From: Salipiger mangrovisoli
Lineage (GTDB): Bacteria > Pseudomonadota > Alphaproteobacteria > Rhodobacterales > Rhodobacteraceae
Direction: 5' to 3'
Length of the DNA: 64,000 nt
NCBI RefSeq assembly: GCF_015223355.1
Contig: NZ_JADFFK010000025.1
Location: 1 to 64,000, forward strand
Below, piece after piece: positions 16,078 through 24,540 of the stretch (positions are counted from its first letter, which is position 1; every line of letters starts with the position of its first letter). The notes beneath the pieces were generated by a model. It searched no databases. It worked only from the letters and a program-made list of their open reading frames with translations, and had not been told where the DNA came from. Both the position numbers and the translations under genes were made by a program.

Positions 16078-16680
16078 GTTTTTTTCCCTGAAGTTTGTGT
16101 TTGTCTTTGCGATCGGGTGTGAAGGAAAAACTAAGGCGGGTCGTTCTTCAAAAAAAGAGAATATATTTTTCTTAACCACATTCCTAAAATCGATGTTTTG
16201 GCCGTTCGACGATCGCGACAGGCGCGCGGATCGACGAAGGAGTTCAGTGTTTGCCTGGGCTTGAACGACCACTCGCGTGTCTCTGAGCCGCCGCGCAGCC
16301 CTTCCACGTCCGGCTCCGCAACGAGGGGTGGTCCTGCTTTCGATGACAGCTTCTTGGGTTGTCCGTGATGGCTGAATATGTCGACGTGGATGGCCCTGAA
16401 CCCGTCTTGGTACATCTTCTGCATCACAATTAGTCATTATTAGCCAGTATCTTAGAGACGGTTCTTCGCCAAATCCCGTTGCCTCCCGCCATCGCAGGAC
16501 GGACTGGTTCGCATTCAATGCGATGCGGGTCCGTGGCTGGGCTCCGCGTGCTTGGGCCCCGAGGCGCCGTCGTCGTCGATTGAACCGACAATCGAAAAGT
16601 GACCTCGAACGTGCTGGGGCCGAACTCATGGGCGTCTCACGCTGAACAGTGGCTTTTGGTCTTCGCCATCGGCAGGCCGT
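16078..16680. other. upstream region of the first TRAP/pxp operon
   Basis: This stretch holds no recognised gene. Bases about 16145-16190 are strikingly AT-rich compared with the surroundings and include a rough dyad (AAGA..AATATATT..TTCTT), a reasonable place for the promoter of the minus-strand operon and for regulator binding. I see no clear -35/-10 pair. The rest, 16200-16680, has only short open frames without motifs. Confidence 0.45.
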
Positions 16681-16887
16681 TGCTTTGGCATCTTTGCCTC
16701 TGACGACGGCATCGAACTGACCAGCAACGCGATGTTCACCTTCGTTGCCACCCAGCGGATCGAGTGGCACCACATCGCGCCAGGCGAGTCGATGCAGGAC
16801 GGCATCGTAGAAAGCTTCAACGGTCGGATGCGGGACGAGCGGCTCAACGGGACCATGTTCCGCAACCTGACAACGCGCGGACCCTGA
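16681..16887 (+). pseudogene. IS3-family transposase orfB fragment
   Basis: Bases 16681-16869 encode a piece of the DDE integrase core of an IS3-type transposase (DDGIELTSNAMFTFV, IEWHHIAPGESMQDGIVESF, NGRMRDERLNGTMFRNL). It contains the second Asp region and the catalytic Glu of the D,D,E triad, but nothing before or after belongs to the gene. The frame stops at 16885-16887. It is of a different lineage from the remnant at 700-1390. It lies between the two TRAP operons. The 327 bases that follow, to 17214, contain no gene I can identify. Confidence 0.7.
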
Positions 16888-17214
16888 CCACCACAATCGC
16901 CCGCCCCGCTGCGCCAAATGAAGGCCCCGCACGTCGCGCGATCGCCCGCCCTGCGCCGATCTTCGCAAATGCAAACCGGGCTCTGGTCGCGGCCGGATCA
17001 AAGATCAGTGGCAGGTCAGCCTGTGCACGCGACAGACAGGCCCTGGCCATGCAGCACCTCGACCTGCCGAAGCTTGGTGACACCGTCTTCTGCATTCTGT
17101 CGCTTTCCGGCCAATCCGCAGCCCTCCTGTTCGCCGAGATCCGACCGGACTTGCGCATCATGGCTGGACCACCTCGAGGGCGCTGGCTCGCCAAGAGTGC
17201 TGCGCGTCGGTGGC

Positions 17215-18855
17215 TCAGCTCTCGGCGAGTTCCAGCGCGCAGCAGCGTTGGGCCGCCGCGCCAAGCGCTGCAAGCGCCTCTGCGTCCGAGCCCATCGACA
17301 GCGCCGTTTCGAGCTCCGCGACAAGGGCGCGCAGGGCATTTTCCGCGTTGGCGCCCTCGCTGTATGTCAACGGCATGCACTCAAAACACTCGACAAATGA
17401 CTCGGCGCGACTTGCAATGAGATGCAGCGCAACCGCTCTTTTCGGTTGTTCGGCCGCCGCCCGGCGGGCGGCCTTGGCCAGCGCCGCATGCGCGTGGATG
17501 CTCTTGCCGTGGGCTTCGAACGTCCTGATCAGTTCATCGAACATGTTAGCCTCATTGTCTGAATTTGTGGTCATTGCGACCTGGGCGGGCCGCGCGAAGT
17601 GGGCTTTGAGAATATCTACACCGACCATCAGGTCCGCGATTGTCATCGCTTCGGCAGGGTTGTGGCTGCCATTGCGGTTGCGCACGAAGATCATTCCGGT
17701 CGGCACCCCGGCGGCGGCGAAGACCGCCGCATCGTGGCCAGCGCCCGAGGCGACGACGATGCTCTGGCCCACGACGTCGCCCATCGCCTGTTCGAGCCCG
17801 CAGACGACGCCGGGATCAAGCTCGGCGGGCTCGTTCCTGACCACCGAGCCGGTTTCGAACCGGACATCCCGCGCTTTGGATATCCGGTCCATGCGCGATG
17901 TCACCTCGGTCTGGAGCTCCGCGAGCAATGCGCGGGAGCCGGAGCGGATGTCGAGCGAGAACGAGACCCGCTCCGGGATACGCGCGATCGCATGCTGGTC
18001 CGGGTCGGTGCCCACCACGCCAGAGGTCATCACCAGGTCATCGCCGCGCGCGAGCCGCGCCAGACAGTAGCCCTCGAGTCCGCTGATGAACTCGGCGTAG
18101 GCGAGCACAGGATCATGCCGGTCCTTTTGCGGCACCGTACCGGAATGCCCGGCCTGGCCGATGCACTGCACCTGGCGGAACCGGAAATTGCCGCGGATGG
18201 CGGAAACCACGGCCGCGGGCAGATCGTTGTTCACCAGCTGCGGACCCTGTTCGATGTGCAACTCGACAAAGGAAAGCACCTTGGCCATGTCGCCAAGCGG
18301 TGTCCCGGCCGCAACAGCGGCGGCATCGACGTCCAGAGCGTCGAGATGGCTGCGCAGCGGGCGGCCGTCGCCTTTGTGCGGAGCGTCGAGGTCGGCATCG
18401 GTCAACTGCCCGGTGAGCATCTTGGAGCCGAGGTAGCAGGTGCCGAACCAGGCACTTTCCTCGGCCCGCAGGGCGATGCATTTGAGCGGGCGGTCGAGCG
18501 TGCTTTCGCCGCGCTGCGCTGAGAGCAGCACCAGAAGCCCGGCGATGACACCGGCCAGCCCGTCGTAGTTGCCCCCCCGCGGAACCGAGTCCACATGGCT
18601 GCCGGTCAGATCCCATGCCTCGGCGTCGGCATGTTCGGGCAGGCAAAACAGCAGGTTGCGCCCTGCATCTTCCTCGACGACCAGGCCCTGGGCACGCGCT
18701 TCCCGCGCGAGGTGATCCAGCACCTGGCTCTCGATCTCGGAAAACGCCGGGCGCGAGACGCCCGCACCATCGGGCGCAAGGGCACGGATCTCGTCGAAGA
18801 GGCGGGCGGCGAACATGCCGAGCGGTTCGGTGGTCGGAGCGACTGGACCGGTCAT
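17215..18855 (-). CDS. M20-family N-carbamoyl-L-amino acid hydrolase/amidase with C-terminal extension
   Basis: A 546-residue protein. Residues about 10-425 form a hydantoinase/carbamoylase-type M20 amidase: metal ligands appear in GSHVDSVPRGGNYDG, AEESAWFG, SFVELHIEQGP and near the end SGAGHDAAVF and GSHNPAEAM. The family cleaves N-carbamoyl amino acids, allantoate or ureidoglycolate-like compounds. Typical members stop at about 410-430 residues; this one has about 110 further residues (from MTTNSDNEANMFDEL) that are helical and Ala/Glu-rich and not of a domain I recognise. The start at 18855 has a GAGG leader. It is the last gene of the second TRAP operon. Confidence 0.85.
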   Translation of the reverse strand: MTGPVAPTTEPLGMFAARLFDEIRALAPDGAGVSRPAFSEIESQVLDHLAREARAQGLVVEEDAGRNLLFCLPEHADAEAWDLTGSHVDSVPRGGNYDGLAGVIAGLLVLLSAQRGESTLDRPLKCIALRAEESAWFGTCYLGSKMLTGQLTDADLDAPHKGDGRPLRSHLDALDVDAAAVAAGTPLGDMAKVLSFVELHIEQGPQLVNNDLPAAVVSAIRGNFRFRQVQCIGQAGHSGTVPQKDRHDPVLAYAEFISGLEGYCLARLARGDDLVMTSGVVGTDPDQHAIARIPERVSFSLDIRSGSRALLAELQTEVTSRMDRISKARDVRFETGSVVRNEPAELDPGVVCGLEQAMGDVVGQSIVVASGAGHDAAVFAAAGVPTGMIFVRNRNGSHNPAEAMTIADLMVGVDILKAHFARPAQVAMTTNSDNEANMFDELIRTFEAHGKSIHAHAALAKAARRAAAEQPKRAVALHLIASRAESFVECFECMPLTYSEGANAENALRALVAELETALSMGSDAEALAALGAAAQRCCALELAES

Positions 18856-18937
18856 GGTGTACCTCGCAGGAAGCAAGCAAAGGGGTAGGGCGACCGGCCG
18901 CCGGGCCGGTTGCTGCGCGGTTTTCGAGCGCTTGGGA

Positions 18938-20248
18938 TCAACCGTAGAGAAGATCCGGCAGCCAGGTCGCGAGGACCGGCGCGGCGATGAGCAGGCCGAC
19001 GAGGGCGAGCATGCACAGCACGAAAGGCAGGGCGCCGAGCACCACGTCGCGCACGTCCGATCCGGGTCTGCGGATACCCTGCACGACAAAGAGGTTCATG
19101 CCGACCGGGGGTGTCACCAGCGAGAGCTCGCACATGATGACCACGAAGATCCCGAACCACACCGGATCGATGCCCTGCTGCAGCACGATCGGCGTCACGA
19201 TCGGCAAGGTCGTGATAAGCATCGAGAGCGTCTCCATGAAGCAGCCCAGCACCAGATAGAGGCCGATGAGCAGAACCAAGGTCATCAGCGGGCCTGTGCT
19301 GACCGTGTCGACCCAGTGCGCGACCGCCTGCGGGATGCCGATGAGACCGAGCACGAAGTTCACGAAGAAGGCGGCTACGATGAGCAGGGTCACCATGCCG
19401 GTGACCTTGATCGTCGAGCGGAAGGCCTCGGCGAGCATTGCCGGGGTGAGGCGACCTCGCAGAGCCGCGAGCGCGGTGGCGGCGACCGTGCCGAGTGCGG
19501 CGGCCTCGGTGGCGGTGGCAAAACCCGAGTAGAGACTGCCCATGACGACCAGGAATATGAACAGGATCGGCAGGAGATCGACCAGCAGAGCGAGCCTTAC
19601 GCGCATCGGGGCAGGCGCCAGCGGGCGACCGGCCGACCGGCGGTCAAAGCGGGTCCAGATCACGATGACGGTGGCGAAGAGCAGCGTCATCAGCACGCCG
19701 GGAATGATGCCCGCTGCGAACAGCCGTCCCACCGAGGTGCTGGTGACCGCACCGTAGATCATCAGGTTGATGCTGGGCGGGATCAGGATGCCGAGGGTAC
19801 CGCCGGCGGCGATGGACCCGAGAGCGAGCCGCTCGTTGTAGCCACGTTCGATCATGTTCGGCATGGCGACGCTGCCGATGGTGGCGGCGGTCGCGACGCT
19901 CGAACCGGAGGTGGCGGCGAAGATTGCGCTGGCGAAGATGTTGCTGTGCAGCAGGCCGCCGGGAATGCCCTGGACCCAGGCCGAGAGCGCCGTATAGAGC
20001 CGGTCGGTGACGCCCGAGCGCAGCAGTAGCTCGCCCATCAGGACGAACATCGGCAAGGCGACGAGCAGGTAGTCGTTGGAGGTGGCCCAGGCAAGGCCGC
20101 CGATGTTCATCACCACGGCGGGACCGAAGGTCAGCAGCGCACCGGCCACGCCGATCATCGCCATCACCGCCGCGACGTGCAGGCCGAGCAATGAAAGGCC
20201 GACCAGCAGGGCGATGTAGAGTGCTGCGAGCGTCGTCGTGTCCATCAT
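18938..20248 (-). CDS. TRAP transporter large permease subunit (DctM type), second operon
   Basis: A 436-residue DctM-family channel subunit with the same motif order as its counterpart at 13218: FVLMGELLLRSGVTDRLYTA, SGSSVATAATIGSVAMPNM, GTLGILIPPSINLMIYGAVT, TPPVGMNLFVVQGIRRPG. The overall hydrophobic profile gives about 12 helices. It starts one base after the DctQ stop, and the M20 amidase gene follows after 82 bases. Its substrate is probably an N-carbamoyl or amide-bearing acid, judged only from the neighbouring hydrolases. Confidence 0.92.
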   Translation of the reverse strand: MMDTTTLAALYIALLVGLSLLGLHVAAVMAMIGVAGALLTFGPAVVMNIGGLAWATSNDYLLVALPMFVLMGELLLRSGVTDRLYTALSAWVQGIPGGLLHSNIFASAIFAATSGSSVATAATIGSVAMPNMIERGYNERLALGSIAAGGTLGILIPPSINLMIYGAVTSTSVGRLFAAGIIPGVLMTLLFATVIVIWTRFDRRSAGRPLAPAPMRVRLALLVDLLPILFIFLVVMGSLYSGFATATEAAALGTVAATALAALRGRLTPAMLAEAFRSTIKVTGMVTLLIVAAFFVNFVLGLIGIPQAVAHWVDTVSTGPLMTLVLLIGLYLVLGCFMETLSMLITTLPIVTPIVLQQGIDPVWFGIFVVIMCELSLVTPPVGMNLFVVQGIRRPGSDVRDVVLGALPFVLCMLALVGLLIAAPVLATWLPDLLYG

Positions 20249-20249
20249 G

Positions 20250-20825
20250 TCAGTGTCCTTCCGGCGCCTGGCGCCGCTTGAGCGATGCGAGCTCGGCGTC
20301 GGTCTCGGCTGCTATGTCGTCGATGTCGAGGTCACGGGCGGCGGCTTCGACGCCGCCCTCTCCGAAGAGTTTCGCAAGCGCCCGGATCAGCGTGACCGCG
20401 ATCACCAGCGTGAAGGTGGCCAATGCGATCAGCCAGATGCCCTGCGGGTAGATCAGCGGCGTGCCGAGCGGTGTCGGCGAGACCGCTCCAAGCTCGTAGG
20501 ACCGCAGCCATTCCGCGCCGCCGCGCCAGGTCAGCAGTGCGGCGAAGGCGAGCAGCGTCAGGTGGGACGCGACGTTGAGCACCAGCCGCAGCCCGTGGGG
20601 GAAACGTGCGACGATCAGGTTGATCCGGATATGCGCGTTGGCCACATAGGCCGCGACAAAGCCGACGGCGCCGCCAATGGCGTAGACGTAGCCCCCGATT
20701 TCATCGACCCCGGCAAGCGAGTGATTGAAGAGCTTTCGGCTCAGAACCTCGTAGGCCGTGAGAAAGGCGAGGCCAAGAAAACCGGCCCCCGCAAGGATCG
20801 TCACGATATCCAAAACTTTGCGCAT
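20250..20825 (-). CDS. TRAP transporter small permease subunit (DctQ type), second operon
   Basis: A 191-residue four-helix membrane protein of the DctQ family (VTILAGAGFLGLAFLTAYEV, VGFVAAYVANAHIRINLIVA with the conserved AHIRINL, then IWLIALATFTLVIAVTLIRA). The C-terminal 35 residues are soluble and charged. The start at 20825 is chosen because the first helix follows at once; the longer open frame runs back into non-coding sequence. It sits between dctP (151-base gap with a stem-loop) and dctM. Confidence 0.87.
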   Translation of the reverse strand: MRKVLDIVTILAGAGFLGLAFLTAYEVLSRKLFNHSLAGVDEIGGYVYAIGGAVGFVAAYVANAHIRINLIVARFPHGLRLVLNVASHLTLLAFAALLTWRGGAEWLRSYELGAVSPTPLGTPLIYPQGIWLIALATFTLVIAVTLIRALAKLFGEGGVEAAARDLDIDDIAAETDAELASLKRRQAPEGH

Positions 20826-20942
20826 CTGCCGCTCCGTCGCGCCTTCGTTGATCTGCCGACCAGCGTGACGCCTCGGCGCAACCTGAATGTCGGTAGGAAA
20901 AGGAGCCACCGGGCCGAAAGGGAAAAGACCGGCGGCAGTGAA

Positions 20943-20967
20943 GGTCAGCCCTTGGTACAGGCTGACC
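20943..20967 (-). terminator. stem-loop between dctP and dctQ (second TRAP operon)
   Basis: GGTCAGCC and GGCTGACC form an 8-bp stem with a 9-base loop, ten bases after the dctP stop. CCCTTGG/CCAAGGG offers an alternative pairing. The position matches the hairpin in the first TRAP operon. Confidence 0.6.
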
Positions 20968-20976
20968 CAAGGGAGG

Positions 20977-22029
20977 TCATTCGATCGTGTAGCCGGTCGC
21001 GGCACCGACGGTTTCGTTCCAAATCGATGTGCATTCGCCGAATGCGGCATCGCAATCCTCGGCCCAGCCCGGCAGAACCGCCGCGTTCACCGCTTCGTTC
21101 AGCTTTTCTTCGTCTTCCGGGCCGTATTCGACAAGTTTCATGTCCGCCGCCTCGCCGAAGGTGCATTCGCCCTCGCCAGTGTTGCAGGCGATCCCCTGAG
21201 CGGTGGCGTCCTCGGCAACCGACCACATCTTGTCTTCCATCTTGGCAAACTCGGCGGCAAGCGCTGCGCGATCATCCTCGGGCAGCTCGTCCCAGAAGTC
21301 GCCGTTCGCAACGTGAAGCTGGTTGGCCCAGGTCAGAGGAAGCGTGAAGAGCGTGTCGGTCACCTCGTGCCATTTCGCTTCGTAGCCCGACAGCGACGCG
21401 GCGATGGCACAATCGACGACGCCGCGCTGAAGGCTCGGGTAGACCTCCGAGAACGGCAGGGTGACACCGCTGGCACCGAAGTAGGTCACGAGGTCATTGA
21501 GCGCCGGCGAGAAGACCCGGACCTTCTTGCCTTCGAGGTCGGACAGGCTGTTCAGCTCTCCTCGGCAGAAGAGCATCGAGGCCGGATAGGGCCAGATGGT
21601 CAGCAGTTCACCGCCGAATTTCTCGCGCACCCGTTCTGCGAGCGGCGCGCGGTAGGCGTCGATCGCCGCGCGATTTGTGGCGAGCTCGGGCATGATGCCG
21701 GGCAGGTCGAGGCCCATCACGAAAGGATCGTCGCCCGAGACGTAACCCGGCGAGATTTCCATGATCTGGAAGACACCCGATTGCAGCTGGCGGAAGCCGT
21801 CGTACCCCTTGAGGCCGAGCTCGTCGATCGAGCGGAACCGCACCGAAACCGTGCCATCGGTCGCCTCTTCGAGCCCCTCGAAGAACGGCTTTTCGATTTC
21901 GGCGTTCTGGTACTGGTTGGAAAACCCGCCGAGCACGTTGGCGGTGGTCTGCGCCGAGGCGGCAGCCGGCACCAGCAGGGTGCTGAGAACGGTGGCGCCG
22001 AGCGCGAGCTTGAAACGCGAGAGCGTCAT
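20977..22029 (-). CDS. TRAP transporter substrate-binding protein (DctP type), second operon
   Basis: A 350-residue exported binding protein. The signal peptide (MTLSRFKLALGATVLSTLLV, then PAAASA) is cut before QTTANV. Mature features are FFEGLEEATDGTVSVRFRSI, the substrate-binding region LEGKKVRVFSPALNDLVTYF, and RGVVDCAIAASLSGYEAKWH. Near the C-terminus it carries several cysteines (CNTGEGECTF, WAEDCDAAFGECTS), more than usual for DctP, which suggests disulfides in the periplasm. The start at 22029 is the one that gives the signal peptide. The alpha/beta hydrolase is encoded 26 bases upstream. Confidence 0.88.
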   Translation of the reverse strand: MTLSRFKLALGATVLSTLLVPAAASAQTTANVLGGFSNQYQNAEIEKPFFEGLEEATDGTVSVRFRSIDELGLKGYDGFRQLQSGVFQIMEISPGYVSGDDPFVMGLDLPGIMPELATNRAAIDAYRAPLAERVREKFGGELLTIWPYPASMLFCRGELNSLSDLEGKKVRVFSPALNDLVTYFGASGVTLPFSEVYPSLQRGVVDCAIAASLSGYEAKWHEVTDTLFTLPLTWANQLHVANGDFWDELPEDDRAALAAEFAKMEDKMWSVAEDATAQGIACNTGEGECTFGEAADMKLVEYGPEDEEKLNEAVNAAVLPGWAEDCDAAFGECTSIWNETVGAATGYTIE

Positions 22030-22055
22030 GGTGGTGATCCTTTCTGTTGGAGACC

Positions 22056-22868
22056 TTACTGGGCCGCTTTTGTTGTTCCGCCTCTCACATCGTCGAGGAA
22101 CGCATGGAAGACGGTGTCGAACTCGAGTTTGGATTCGAGCATGGGGGAGTGGCCGCAGTCCTTGAAGACATGCAGCCGGGCGTCGGGAATACCGGCCATC
22201 AGAAGCTCGGCGTGTTCCATCGGGCGCCCAGAGTCCTCGGTCGGATGCAGCACCAGCGTCGGAGCCGCGACCTTCGGAAGATCGTCCACTAGATCGGTGT
22301 CGAGCAGGCTCGCCTGGATGTCGATCACTGCCTGCATGGGCGCCTGCATGGCACGCGACACATAGGCGTCGAAGAACCCCTCGGGCGGCTCCTTGTAGAA
22401 CCATTTCGCGCTGATCTCGCGCATCAGCTCTTCGGTGATGCCGTTGGCCTTGCGCATGGTGGCAAGCAGGTCACGACCGGTGTTGTGATTCTTCATCGTC
22501 GGGCCGCTGCCGACCGTGACGAGACCACCGATCACCTCGGGGAAGTTGATCGCCGCCTGCTGACAGACGACGCCGCCCATGGAATGGCCGACGATGACCG
22601 GGCGCTCGAGCCCGAGGGCCTGGGCGAAATGTGCGACCCGTGCCGCAAGGCTTTCAATCGTGTAGCCATCCGGCGGCGCATCGGAGCGCAGGAAGTTATT
22701 GATCGCGTAACCGCAAAAGCCGTTCGGAAGGCTCTCCATTGTCAGGTGCCACAGCTCCGAGGAGCTGCCGAACCCGCCATGCACGAAGATGACCGGGTAG
22801 CCGTCCTGTTCGGTCCGATCGTAAACGACCTTGGCCCCGTCGACGGTGGTGGAAAGATGCGTCAGCAT
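22056..22868 (-). CDS. alpha/beta hydrolase
   Basis: A 270-residue serine hydrolase of the alpha/beta fold. The oxyanion-side loop is HGGFGSSSELW (about residues 30-40), the nucleophile elbow is GHSMGG (Ser about 96), the acid is in the LHPTEDSGRPMEHAE region, and the catalytic His is in DCGHSPMLES. It has no signal peptide, so it is cytoplasmic. It is the first gene of the second TRAP operon and is divergent from the HTH regulator at 22955. It probably cleaves an ester or amide of the imported compound before or after the M20 amidase acts. Confidence 0.87.
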   Translation of the reverse strand: MLTHLSTTVDGAKVVYDRTEQDGYPVIFVHGGFGSSSELWHLTMESLPNGFCGYAINNFLRSDAPPDGYTIESLAARVAHFAQALGLERPVIVGHSMGGVVCQQAAINFPEVIGGLVTVGSGPTMKNHNTGRDLLATMRKANGITEELMREISAKWFYKEPPEGFFDAYVSRAMQAPMQAVIDIQASLLDTDLVDDLPKVAAPTLVLHPTEDSGRPMEHAELLMAGIPDARLHVFKDCGHSPMLESKLEFDTVFHAFLDDVRGGTTKAAQ

Positions 22869-22881
22869 GGTTGTCCCTCAT

Positions 22882-22906
22882 TTTCTTGCCACCATCGCCC
22901 AAGAAA
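22882..22906. promoter_or_regulatory. inverted repeat in the divergent hydrolase/regulator promoter
   Basis: TTTCTTG and CAAGAAA form a perfect 7-bp dyad with an 11-base spacer, between the start codons of the hydrolase (22868) and the HTH regulator (22955). The likely ligand is that regulator. Sequence between 22910 and 22955 is AT-rich and could hold the regulator's promoter. Confidence 0.5.
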
Positions 22907-22954
22907 GGGGTGTCAGAAAAGTTTCAAGATGTGATAAATATGAAAAATTAGGTT

Positions 22955-23890
22955 ATGCATTCTCATGGGATGAGACAAATGGCGAAGACGGGACCAGCCT
23001 TCCCCGACATCGGCGACCGCCTGCGGACGTATCGCATCGCTTCCGGTCGCAGCGTGGACGATCTCGCCGCCCGTCTCGGGGTAAGCCGTGCGGCCGTCTA
23101 TCGCTACGAGAAGGGCGATGTGGTCAAAATCGAGACGGTGCAGAAGCTCGCCAACCTGCTGCATGTGCCGATGACAGCGCTGCTGGGGATCGACATCGAA
23201 TTCGTATCGGATGGAATCGTGTTCTTCGAGCGCGTCCGGCAGATCGAGGCCCGGGCGCTGTCTGCGGTGATCGTCTTCGGACCCATCGCCTATATGCTCA
23301 CATCTGACGAGTACGATGTTGTCCTGCGAGAAGCGCTCTCCGAAACCTTTCCGGACATCTCGACGGGAGTTGAGTTGCGACTGGACCAGCTTCTCACCTC
23401 GTTGCGTGGTCGCAAGGAGACGTTTCGCGCGCGGCGCATGGGGCTCGTATCAATTTCCTCGGTGCCCGAGATCGAGCGGTTCCTTGCCACCGGCCTCGTC
23501 GCGCGGTCCAATGTTTCGGCGCACGTCACCAAGGCGCGCCGCGGCCATGCGGTGCGGGAAGTCAGGCATATCGCGCGGATGCTGCGCACTCCGGAGATGG
23601 GGGTGCAGATCGGCGTGCTGACCGAGGGCCTGCCGGTGTCCGGCTTTCAGATCATCCGCGAGATGGACCGCAGCCGCGTCGTCAACAGCCCGTTCCGTGT
23701 CGTCGACATTCCCAACGTCCGCTACGGTGTCGCGTCGATCATCGACATGGAACACGTTGTGCAAATGCATGAGGATATCGCGAACCGGCTCTGGACCTCG
23801 GCCCTCACCGGGGAACCGGCGGCGCGGCTGCTCGAAGATCTCGCCAACCGCGCCGAGGCCGAAATTGACTCCAGCTACGCCTCCGGTTGA
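22955..23890 (+). CDS. XRE-type HTH transcriptional regulator of the second TRAP operon
   Basis: A 311-residue regulator with an N-terminal Cro/C1-type HTH (IGDRLRTYRIASGRSVDDLA, ARLGVSRAAVYRYEKGDVVK; about residues 18-75). The remaining 235 residues form a sensor domain that I do not recognise; it is mixed alpha/beta (FFERVRQIEARALSAVIVFG, GVQIGVLTEGLPVSGFQIIR) and contains no Cupin-like barrel motif. The divergent arrangement with the operon implies control of the hydrolase and TRAP genes through the dyad at 22882. Three ATG codons occur in the first nine codons; the first is used here, but the ninth (22979) also has a purine-rich leader. Confidence 0.82.
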   Translation: MHSHGMRQMAKTGPAFPDIGDRLRTYRIASGRSVDDLAARLGVSRAAVYRYEKGDVVKIETVQKLANLLHVPMTALLGIDIEFVSDGIVFFERVRQIEARALSAVIVFGPIAYMLTSDEYDVVLREALSETFPDISTGVELRLDQLLTSLRGRKETFRARRMGLVSISSVPEIERFLATGLVARSNVSAHVTKARRGHAVREVRHIARMLRTPEMGVQIGVLTEGLPVSGFQIIREMDRSRVVNSPFRVVDIPNVRYGVASIIDMEHVVQMHEDIANRLWTSALTGEPAARLLEDLANRAEAEIDSSYASG

Positions 23891-23892
23891 GT

Positions 23893-23923
23893 GGGAAACC
23901 GCGCTGCGCGGTGCCATTTTCCC
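23893..23923 (+). terminator. terminator of the HTH regulator gene
   Basis: Two bases after the stop, GGGAAA-CCGCG and CGCGG-TTTTCCC sit in an interrupted hairpin around ACCGCGCTGCGCGGT. The 3' arm ends in TTTTCCCC. Intrinsic termination is plausible. Confidence 0.55.
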
Positions 23924-23924
23924 C

Positions 23925-24483
23925 ATCCGTTGAGCAGTGGCTAAAGCAGTGCGCTGACCGTGACCTCGACGCGCGGGTGAACCAATAAATCGCTTCGCGT
24001 ATAAACGGCAGAATTTCCGGCTGCCCATGAGCGGCATGTCAGGAAATGGGGGTTCTTCGTGGAGCAAGGGCCCCCAAACCACGGCACAGAGCTGTCGGCA
24101 TCGGCGCAATGGCCAGCATATGCGGGTGCCGAAGATAAGATGCGCCGACGCGCAGACGACCTGCGCGCTCGGACAGGGGTAGATCGACAGTGCAACGGAT
24201 ATTCCAGAGAACATGGCCAAGGGTGACCGACCTGCGTGTCACCGTAGCGGACCTGGGCGACATTGCGGCGCTGAAGCAGCGGATGGAAATGCAGTACAGT
24301 CATAGGGTGGCCGACCATCGGTCTCACTCCTCGCACTGATCTGCCTCGGGAGACGGCTACGGGTCTGTTCGTCGCCTGCACCTTCGACCAGCAGAAACCG
24401 GTCTTCGGCTCCTTCTGGCTCCACAGTTTCCTCCCCGTCGGCCCCAGCCCATTCGGGCATGCATGGCGCGGGCTCCGGCCAAA
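23925..24483. other. 560-base stretch without a recognised gene
   Basis: Frames are open on both strands (minus 24381-23941, for example) but the translations are Arg/Pro/His-rich, lack motifs and do not resemble a protein family known to me. I see no RNA gene or repeat. It separates the HTH gene from the convergent end of the glucose dehydrogenase gene. Confidence 0.45.
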
Positions 24484-24487
24484 GAGC

Positions 24488-24512
24488 GGTCGGGGCCCCG
24501 CGGGCCCCGACC
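24488..24512 (-). terminator. terminator of the glucose dehydrogenase gene
   Basis: GGTCGGGGCCC-CGC-GGGCCCCGACC is a perfect 11-bp stem with a 3-base loop, 29 bases after the stop, followed on the minus strand by GCTCTTT. This is the strongest GC hairpin near the gene. Confidence 0.65.
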
Positions 24513-24540
24513 AAGGTCTTTCATGGAGCCACCGGAAGGC

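Noticed and set aside
16131-16427. A 98-residue minus-strand frame upstream of the first TRAP operon
   Set aside because: It has no motif and overlaps the AT-rich region that probably holds the operon promoter.
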